Assembly: GCA_035653295.1 (NCBI GenBank)
Contig: DASRCB010000136.1
Location: forward strand, 1 to 11,592
Direction of reading: 5' to 3'
DNA: 11,592 nt
From: DASRCB01 sp035653295
GTDB taxonomy: Bacteria > Acidobacteriota > Terriglobia > Bryobacterales > Bryobacteraceae
Both the position numbers and the translations under genes were made by a program. The notes beneath the pieces are model-generated. The model was given only the letters and a program-made list of their open reading frames with translations, ran no database searches and was not told the DNA's origin. Positions 7,652 to 11,592 of this stretch are shown piece after piece. How positions within the stretch are numbered: position 1 is the stretch's first letter; each line of letters opens with the position of its first letter.

Positions 7652-8346
7652 AATTGCTTTCCCTTTTCATGAATATTCGAACTAACAATACGAAGTCGGA
7701 ACAACAATCCTTCACTTTCGATGCGGCGCTGCAGCGCTTGCAGCTCGCCGGCAGAGGCTTCGGGCGAGGTATGGGCGATGTCCAGCAGCACTCGCTCCAG
7801 CTCGTCCAGCAGCGCGGCGTGCCGAACGTCGCCGGTGCGCAGCGCGGTTTGCCGGAGGAGGCGATTCTCATTGAGCAGATCGCGGGCGCGCGCGCTTTCG
7901 CCGCTGAGGTCGGTTTCGCCCGGCGCGGCGTTCACCAGTTCCGCCATGACCATCTCGGAGCGATCCAGATGGTCGCCCATGGCCACCAGCAGAACGCGTT
8001 CGCGAGCATTGGCGGTGAGCACGATATCCGACTTCTTCTGCTTCCACATGCCTGCGAGGAATGCGACGACGAGCAGCGCCGCCATTGCCGGCGCGAGCAC
8101 GTACCACTGGAACCAGATGCGGCGGGGCTTGCGCGCGGGCAGATGCGGCTGCAGGCGCGCCCACACCTGCGCTTCCCATCCGTCGTGCGGCTCGGGCGCC
8201 GGATACTCATGGAATTCGTTCAGCAGGCGCTCGATGCGGGCCAGCGCAGCGCGGCACTCGGCGCACTCATCGAGGTGGTTTCGAGCGTCCGGGTCCGAGT
8301 CGCCGTAGTAAGCCATGGTGAGCTGCTCTTCACTGAGGTGTTTCAT
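7648..8346 (-). CDS. Zinc-finger (ZAS-type) transmembrane anti-sigma factor, 232 aa
   Basis: This is the probable anti-sigma factor for the sigma gene that overlaps it (ATGA, 8343-8346). The N-terminus MKHLSEEQLTMAYYGDSDPD leads into H24-x3-C28-x2-C31 (HLDECAEC), the zinc-binding anti-sigma signature. A single TM helix spans about residues 81-100 (WYVLAPAMAALLVVAFLAGM), flanked by RKPRR on the cytoplasmic side. Residues about 105-232 are therefore probably periplasmic. They are helical and charged, including VLLVAMGDHLDRSEMVMAEL and DELERVLLDIAHTSPEAS. The start at 8346 has GGAG 8 nt upstream and places the zinc finger where the family has it. The frame stays open further upstream, but that stretch is the sigma gene read in another frame. 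The tail is longer than in minimal anti-sigma factors, so it may sense a periplasmic signal or dock the HEAT proteins encoded next; both ideas are inference. Confidence 0.92.
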   Translation of the reverse strand: MKHLSEEQLTMAYYGDSDPDARNHLDECAECRAALARIERLLNEFHEYPAPEPHDGWEAQVWARLQPHLPARKPRRIWFQWYVLAPAMAALLVVAFLAGMWKQKKSDIVLTANARERVLLVAMGDHLDRSEMVMAELVNAAPGETDLSGESARARDLLNENRLLRQTALRTGDVRHAALLDELERVLLDIAHTSPEASAGELQALQRRIESEGLLFRLRIVSSNIHEKGKQL

Positions 8347-8921
8347 TTTCCCGTCTCCCACACCGGCTCCAGCGCGCGGCGCAGTTTCTGCACCGCGCGG
8401 AAGACGCTGTGCTTCGCCGCGCCGGTTCCGGTCCCGAGCGCCTGCGCGATCTCCTCGATGTTGCGGCCTTCGTAGTGGCGCAGAACGAACGCGGCGCGCT
8501 CGGCGGCGCTGAGCTGCTGCATGGCCGCCGGCAGCAGGGCGGCGATCTGACTGCTGTGCGTGAGCCGCTCCGGCGTCGGGTCCGCCGAGGCGACGGCTTC
8601 CATCCAGTTCGCCGCGTTCGCCTCGTCGGCGGCCGGCTGCGTCTCCCTGCGGCTGCGCTTCGCCCGAATCAGGTCGAGCGAGCAGTTGGCCGCGATGCGA
8701 TACAGCCAGCTTCCGAACGCCGCCCGGCCATCGAACCGGTGCAGCTGCTTCCACGCGCGCAGGAACGTCTCCTGCACCAGATCCTCCGCATCCTGTTCAT
8801 TGCCCGTCATACGAAAAGCGAGACGGAACACTGCGCGGCTGTGCCGTTCCACGAGGACACGGAAGGCCTGTTGATTGCCCCTGCACGCCTCTTCGGCAGC
8901 CGCCTGATCGGTCCATTCCAT
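8343..8921 (-). CDS. ECF-type RNA polymerase sigma factor, 192 aa (operon with zinc-finger anti-sigma)
   Basis: This is an extracytoplasmic-function sigma-70 factor that should direct RNA polymerase to a small regulon, probably including its own operon. Region 2 spans about residues 18-90: FRVLVERHSRAVFRLAFRMTG, then NEQDAEDLVQETFLRAWKQL and FGSWLYRIAANCSLDLIR. Region 4 spans about 131-185: LPAAMQQLSAAERAAFVLRHY, then EEIAQALGTGTGAAKHSVFR and the closing RAVQKLRRAL. There is no fused extra domain, and the length is normal for ECF factors. The ATG at 8921 is chosen because region 2 begins soon after it and because AAAGGG lies 7 nt upstream. An ATG at 9005 would add 28 basic, unconserved-looking residues and consume most of the divergent promoter region. 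It is the first gene of the minus-strand sigma/anti-sigma/HEAT operon. Confidence 0.94.
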   Translation of the reverse strand: MEWTDQAAAEEACRGNQQAFRVLVERHSRAVFRLAFRMTGNEQDAEDLVQETFLRAWKQLHRFDGRAAFGSWLYRIAANCSLDLIRAKRSRRETQPAADEANAANWMEAVASADPTPERLTHSSQIAALLPAAMQQLSAAERAAFVLRHYEGRNIEEIAQALGTGTGAAKHSVFRAVQKLRRALEPVWETGK

Positions 8922-9068
8922 CCGGCTGCCCTTTAGACTGGCGTTTTCATGTGCGGTTAGGTGAAGGAACGGCGAATAGTTCCGGCGCCGTAATTTCGTT
9001 CTCAACGTTCCGGCGAACTCCGCAGTTTATCTCCATAGAACGTGAATGCGCCGGAGTTCATTCTCGGG
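8922..9068. promoter_or_regulatory. Shared divergent control region of two ECF sigma operons
   Basis: This non-coding stretch lies between two ECF sigma genes transcribed away from each other. It contains seven GAAC or GTTC tetramers between 8966 and 9059: GAAC at 8967, 9015 and 9038; GTTC at 8979, 8998, 9007 and 9056. Fewer than one would be expected by chance in about 95 bp. GGAAC is a common core of ECF -35 elements. The best plus-strand candidate is GGAAC at 8966-8970 with CGTAA at 8989-8993, an 18-bp spacer that is slightly long. GGAAC also reads on the minus strand at 8983-8979 and 9011-9007, but no convincing -10 follows either. Autoregulation of one or both operons from here is inferred. 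Confidence 0.5.
8979..9015. repeat. 9-bp direct repeat CGCCGGAAC (minus strand) in the divergent control region
   Basis: GTTCCGGCG occurs at 8979-8987 and again at 9007-9015, 28 bp apart start to start. Read on the minus strand, both copies are CGCCGGAAC and contain the GGAAC core. The second copy is also part of a short inverted arrangement, GTTC-CGGC-GAAC (9007-9018). The first is paired with an upstream GGAAC (8966-8970) as GGAAC-N8-GTTCC. These may be two -35 elements or binding sites for a regulator; the sequence alone does not decide. Confidence 0.45.
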
Positions 9069-9641
9069 ATGAGCGGAAGCAGGGAGGCGGACGGGCCGGA
9101 CGAAGTTCCGGGACTTCTGGCGCGGGCGAAGGCCGGCGGGGAAGCCGCCTTCGAGCAGTTGATGAAGAAACACGAGCGTCAGGTGCTTTTGACCTCGCTG
9201 CGGCTGCTGGGCCGTCTGGAGGACGCACAGGACGCCGCGCAGGAAGTATTTCTGCGGCTCCATCGCAACCTGAAGATCTTCGCGTCGGTGGCGGAGATCC
9301 GGCCGTGGCTCTATCGAGTGACCGTGAATGTATGCCGCGACCTGCTGCGCAAACGGCGGCGCGGCGGGTTGGAGCTGCTGGACGACTCCCTGCGCGCTGA
9401 CGGCGCGCCGCTGGATGAGGAGATTGGCCGCGAGCAGCAGCGGGCTCTGCTGGCCGAGGCCTTAACGCGATTGCCGGAGAAGGAGCGCACGGCGCTTGTC
9501 CTGCGCGACATCGAGGGCTTGGATACGGCCGAAGTAGCGGAGATTCTCGGTTCCGCGCCGGCAACAGTGCGCTCGCAGGTTTCGACCGGTCGCGAACGGC
9601 TGCGCGGCATCGTGGCGCGGCTGATGCGGAGGAGTTTATGA
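9069..9641 (+). CDS. ECF-type RNA polymerase sigma factor, 190 aa (second, divergent ECF operon)
   Basis: This is a second ECF sigma factor, clearly different in sequence from the one at 8343-8921. Region 2: AAFEQLMKKHERQVLLTSLRL (27-47), RLEDAQDAAQEVFLRLHRNL (49-68), then EIRPWLYRVTVNVCRDLLRK (76-95). Region 4: LPEKERTALVLRDIEGLDTA (135-154), EVAEILGSAPATVRSQVSTG (155-174), RERLRG (175-180). The linker of about 40 residues is acidic. The start is uncertain. ATG 9069 gives a standard length and has only a weak GGG or a distant GGAG upstream. A GTG at 9042 would add nine residues but has no visible ribosome-binding site. The stop overlaps the next start in ATGA (9638-9641), and the 3' end of this gene carries the strong GGAGGAG of the next gene. 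It probably responds to a different signal from its divergent neighbour. Confidence 0.92.
   Translation: MSGSREADGPDEVPGLLARAKAGGEAAFEQLMKKHERQVLLTSLRLLGRLEDAQDAAQEVFLRLHRNLKIFASVAEIRPWLYRVTVNVCRDLLRKRRRGGLELLDDSLRADGAPLDEEIGREQQRALLAEALTRLPEKERTALVLRDIEGLDTAEVAEILGSAPATVRSQVSTGRERLRGIVARLMRRSL
9628..9634 (+). promoter_or_regulatory. Strong ribosome-binding site GGAGGAG for the 9638 start
   Basis: GGAGGAG lies inside the last codons of the sigma gene, 3-6 nt before the ATG at 9638. It supports that start and efficient coupled translation of the small membrane protein. Confidence 0.7.
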
Positions 9642-10024
9642 ACGACGATTTCGATTTCGGCAACGTGCCCGAGCCGCCGCCTGAGGCATATGAAGCGGTG
9701 CGACGGAGCGTGCTGGCGACGATTCGGCGGCGGGGACGGGTGCGAACGGCGATACAGGCTGTTATGGCGGCGGCAGCGTGCATATTGCTGGTGTGGTGTG
9801 GGCGGCTGTTGACGGAACAACCGCTGCAGCTGACGCCTCCGCCTCCGAAGGTGGCGTCCGCTCCCGCGATACGTCCCATGGCGGCGCACGTGCGGTCCGC
9901 GGCTAGCAGGCGCAAGACCCACCGCACGGCGGCGCCTCTCTTAGCCCGGCTGGAAAAACAGCCGCTGCTTGTGAAGTTGCAGACCGATGACCCGAACGTA
10001 GTGATTCTGTGGATGGTGGATTAG
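9638..10024 (+). CDS. Small one-TM protein, putative anti-sigma partner without zinc finger, 128 aa
   Basis: This 128-residue protein is coupled to the sigma gene by ATGA overlap. It has a short acidic, proline-rich cytoplasmic start (MNDDFDFGNVPEPPPEAYEA) and a basic helix VRRSVLATIRRRGRVR. One TM helix spans about residues 39-57 (IQAVMAAAACILLVWCGRLL). A proline- and arginine-rich periplasmic linker follows, and the protein ends in the compact motif LVKLQTDDPNVVILWMVD. No HxxxCxxC zinc motif is present. Position and topology fit a non-canonical anti-sigma factor. The acidic N-terminus could bind the basic sigma DNA-binding surface, but that is inference. The TDDPNVVI-type ending resembles tails I recall on other acidobacterial proteins encoded beside sigma factors; I could not check this. 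A small structural membrane protein unrelated to sigma control remains possible. Confidence 0.72.
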   Translation: MNDDFDFGNVPEPPPEAYEAVRRSVLATIRRRGRVRTAIQAVMAAAACILLVWCGRLLTEQPLQLTPPPPKVASAPAIRPMAAHVRSAASRRKTHRTAAPLLARLEKQPLLVKLQTDDPNVVILWMVD

Positions 10025-10029
10025 AGGAG
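10025..10029 (+). promoter_or_regulatory. Ribosome-binding site AGGAG for the 10037 start
   Basis: AGGAG sits 7 nt before the ATG at 10037, directly after the stop of the small membrane protein. It decides between the two nearby ATGs: the one at 10032 opens only a two-codon frame (ATG AAA TGA). Confidence 0.7.
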
Positions 10030-10036
10030 AAATGAA

Positions 10037-10777
10037 ATGAAGCGATTGATTGCAGTTCTCGCGCTCTCGGTGGCGGTCGTCGGCGCCCAGGTTACGCCGA
10101 TGGTGACTGCGACGACGGACGTCCGTAAGCTGGTGCCGGTGAAACACGTGCAAACCAGCGACGCGCAGGTGGAGAGCCTGATGCGGGCGCTCGGCATTCG
10201 CGCATCCGGGCCGATTGCCGGCTACATTGTGCTGAACGGGCCGAAGGACGCGGTGGCCGCCGCCGAAGAGGTGATTCAAAAGATGGATCTCCAGAAGCCC
10301 GCGCCGGACATTGAGGTGACGGGCTGGGTGATCGCCGCGGCGCGCGGGGAGAACGAACTCCCTCCGCTTCCCGGGACGCTCCAGCCGGTTGCAAAACAGC
10401 TCAATGCGGCGTTCGGGTACTCGAATCTGCGTTTGCTGACCAGCTTTATCGTTCGGGCGCACTCGGGCGCCCGCGGGGAAACGACGGGGGCGATTTCTCC
10501 GGCTCTGGGCGTCGCCTTCGGCGACTATCAATTTTTCTTCCACGATGCGGATCTGGCCTCGGACGACCATGGCGTGCCGGTCATTCACCTGCATCAGATG
10601 AGGCTGAGCATAAACACCGGCGGTGGTCACTCGGTCCTGATCCAGACTGATGTGGATCTCGCCCAGGGGCAGAAGGTCGTGATCGGTAAGAGCAGCGTCG
10701 CCGCGAAACCAGAGGGTACCCCGGGCGTGGAGACGCCCCTTATGGTGATCCTTTCGGCGCGTGCGGCCAGCGAGTGA
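10037..10777 (+). CDS. Exported secretin-N-like protein, 246 aa
   Basis: This is the third gene of the second ECF operon, 12 bp after the small membrane protein. MKRLIAVLALSVAVVGA is a signal peptide, probably cleaved before QVTP. Residues about 30-88 read like a secretin N-type (NolW-like) domain: VPVKHVQTSDAQVESLMRALG, then GYIVLNGPKDAVAAAEEVIQ and KMDLQKP. A beta stretch DIEVTGWVIAAA (91-102) follows, as where full secretins enter their channel domain. Near the end, SVLIQTDVDLAQGQKVVIGK (199-218) and PLMVILSAR (234-242) resemble the last strands of a secretin core. At 246 residues it is far shorter than channel-forming secretins (commonly 400-700), so a free periplasmic domain or a much-reduced relative is more likely than an outer-membrane pore. 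The domain call is by pattern only. Its role beside a sigma/TM pair is unknown; a periplasmic signalling partner is one possibility. Confidence 0.75.
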   Translation: MKRLIAVLALSVAVVGAQVTPMVTATTDVRKLVPVKHVQTSDAQVESLMRALGIRASGPIAGYIVLNGPKDAVAAAEEVIQKMDLQKPAPDIEVTGWVIAAARGENELPPLPGTLQPVAKQLNAAFGYSNLRLLTSFIVRAHSGARGETTGAISPALGVAFGDYQFFFHDADLASDDHGVPVIHLHQMRLSINTGGGHSVLIQTDVDLAQGQKVVIGKSSVAAKPEGTPGVETPLMVILSARAASE

Positions 10778-10789
10778 TGGTCGCCACCA

Positions 10790-10795
10790 TATAAT
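10790..10795 (+). promoter_or_regulatory. Perfect -10 hexamer TATAAT just before a TTG start
   Basis: TATAAT lies 7 nt before TTG at 10803, in the 25-bp gap after the secretin-like gene. There is no TTGACA-like -35 at the usual 16-18 bp upstream. This spacing would put the transcript start at or next to the start codon, as in leaderless mRNAs. A GGAGG at 10797-10801 is only 1 nt from TTG, too close for a normal ribosome-binding site at that codon. Confidence 0.4.
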
Positions 10796-10802
10796 CGGAG
10801 GC

Positions 10803-11592
10803 TTGTCCCGCCGGAAAGCTGTTCTCGACAGCCTCATCCTGCTCTTTCTCGCTTCAATCCTGATCGCACCACTGTTCCGGCTCGAGTATCTGGACAACTG
10901 GCCCTCGATCGAAAGCACGTTTATTTCCGACGCGCGGATGCTCACCGAGAATCTTCCGCACCCCGGATGGCAGCCGCTTTGGTATTGCGGCACGCGGTTC
11001 GATTACATCTATCCTCCCGCGCTTCGATATGGCACGGCGCTGATCTCCGTGGCCGGGCGTGTATCGACGGCGCGCGCCTATCATCTCTACACCGCCGTGC
11101 TGTACGTCTTCGGGATCGCGGCGGTGTATTGGCTGGTCCGCGCGGGCAGGGGCTGGCGCGTGGGAGCGTTGCTCGCTGCCGCGGCCGCGGCATTGCTGTC
11201 GCCATCGTTCCTGCTGCTGAAGCAGTACAGGGTGGACAGCGGATTCTGGGTTCCACAGCGCCTGCACGTACTGATGGCTTACGGCGAAGGTCCTCACATC
11301 TCCGCGTTATCCGTGCTGCCGGCAGCGCTGGCGGCCACGTTCCTGGCTCTGCGCGCCCGCCGGCCTGCGATGCTGGCGGCCGCCGGAGCGCTGTGCGCGT
11401 TCACAGTCGCGAACAACTTCTATGGCGCGACGGCGCTCGCCATTTTGTTTCCGCTGGTTGTCTGGTCGGTGTGGACCGGAGAGCGCACGCGCGCGGTCTG
11501 GTTTCGCGCCGCCGCGATTATCGCCATCGCGTACGGGTTGTCGGCGTTTTGGCTCACGCCATCGTACGTGCGCATCACTATCGTCGACCTCG
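10803..11592 (+). CDS. Multi-spanning membrane protein, PTPS-related/GT-C-like, 3'-truncated by window edge
   Basis: The frame is open from TTG 10803 to the right edge (263 codons), so the C-terminus is missing. The N-terminus LSRRKAVLDSLILLFLASIL is a positive-inside TM helix. A long extracytoplasmic loop follows, with DNWPSIESTFISDARMLTEN, PGWQPLWYCGTRFDYIYPPA and ALRYGTALIS. The P-W-x(n)-G-x(n)-YPPAL pattern with a nearby acidic residue (D43) is typical of the '6-pyruvoyl-tetrahydropterin synthase-related' membrane proteins and other GT-C-like glycosyltransferases. About six further hydrophobic helices are visible near 95-112, 119-139, 166-184, 188-204, 208-224 and 233-252. The family name does not imply pterin synthesis; lipid-linked sugar transfer is the usual guess. 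The start is uncertain: GTG 10761 is in frame but overlaps the previous gene, and the next ATG (10938) falls inside the conserved loop. Confidence 0.75.
   Translation, partial: MSRRKAVLDSLILLFLASILIAPLFRLEYLDNWPSIESTFISDARMLTENLPHPGWQPLWYCGTRFDYIYPPALRYGTALISVAGRVSTARAYHLYTAVLYVFGIAAVYWLVRAGRGWRVGALLAAAAAALLSPSFLLLKQYRVDSGFWVPQRLHVLMAYGEGPHISALSVLPAALAATFLALRARRPAMLAAAGALCAFTVANNFYGATALAILFPLVVWSVWTGERTRAVWFRAAAIIAIAYGLSAFWLTPSYVRITIVDL

Noticed and set aside
8347..8754. Upstream extension of the anti-sigma gene by 136 residues
   Set aside because: The added part is the sigma gene read in another frame, Arg/Ala/Gly-rich and without motif. ATG 8346 has a good GGAG and places the zinc finger correctly.
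8922..9005. N-terminal extension of the minus-strand sigma factor to ATG 9005
   Set aside because: It would add 28 residues outside the ECF core and cover the divergent promoter region; ATG 8921 has AAAGGG at good spacing.
10777..10794. ATG at 10777 overlapping the secretin-like gene's stop (TGATG)
   Set aside because: It opens only five codons before TAA, too short to be a credible gene; it is probably chance.
9941..10993. Minus-strand frame of 350 codons across the secretin-like gene
   Set aside because: It spans three plus-strand genes antisense, is rich in Arg and His, and shows no domain.

Overview
The window is GC-rich, densely packed bacterial chromosome. Six gene junctions are 4-bp stop/start overlaps (GTGA or ATGA). 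The gene content suggests an Acidobacteriota genome of the Solibacter/Bryobacter type: several ECF sigma factors with one-TM anti-sigma partners, secreted HEAT-repeat proteins, and a PTPS-related membrane protein. This placement rests on resemblance to protein families and is an inference, because no rRNA or marker gene is present. No tRNA, rRNA, CRISPR array, insertion sequence or phage gene was seen.

Layout. (1) 1-3154, plus strand: a catabolic acyl-CoA module. It holds the 3' part of an acyl-CoA carboxylase carboxyltransferase (beta) subunit, then an AtuA/DUF1446-family protein and a small AtuA C-terminal-like protein, all overlapping by 4 bp. This looks like branched-chain or terpenoid acyl-CoA breakdown; the biotin carboxylase subunit is not in the window. 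(2) 3196-5421, plus strand: a large secreted protein of unknown function, with a beta-rich front half, helical HEAT-like repeats and a compact C-terminal domain. (3) 8921-5424, minus strand: a four-gene, translationally coupled operon encoding an ECF sigma factor, a zinc-finger anti-sigma factor with one TM helix and a long periplasmic tail, an exported TPR+HEAT-repeat protein, and an exported HEAT-repeat protein whose repeats are exactly 32 residues apart. It ends 2 bp from the end of the gene in (2). (4) 9069-10777, plus strand: a second, divergent ECF operon encoding a sigma factor, a small one-TM protein with no zinc finger, and an exported protein with a secretin-N-like region. (5) 10803 to the right edge: the first 263 codons of a multi-spanning membrane protein, preceded by a perfect TATAAT.

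The most interesting part is 5424-10777. Two ECF sigma modules stand back to back across about 147 bp that is crowded with GAAC/GTTC (ECF -35-like) motifs. Each is coupled to a membrane-anchored partner and to exported proteins with repeat or secretin-like folds. Together they look like a paired envelope-sensing system in which HEAT/TPR scaffolds and a miniature secretin-like protein are co-expressed with the regulators. What they sense or build cannot be read from the sequence.
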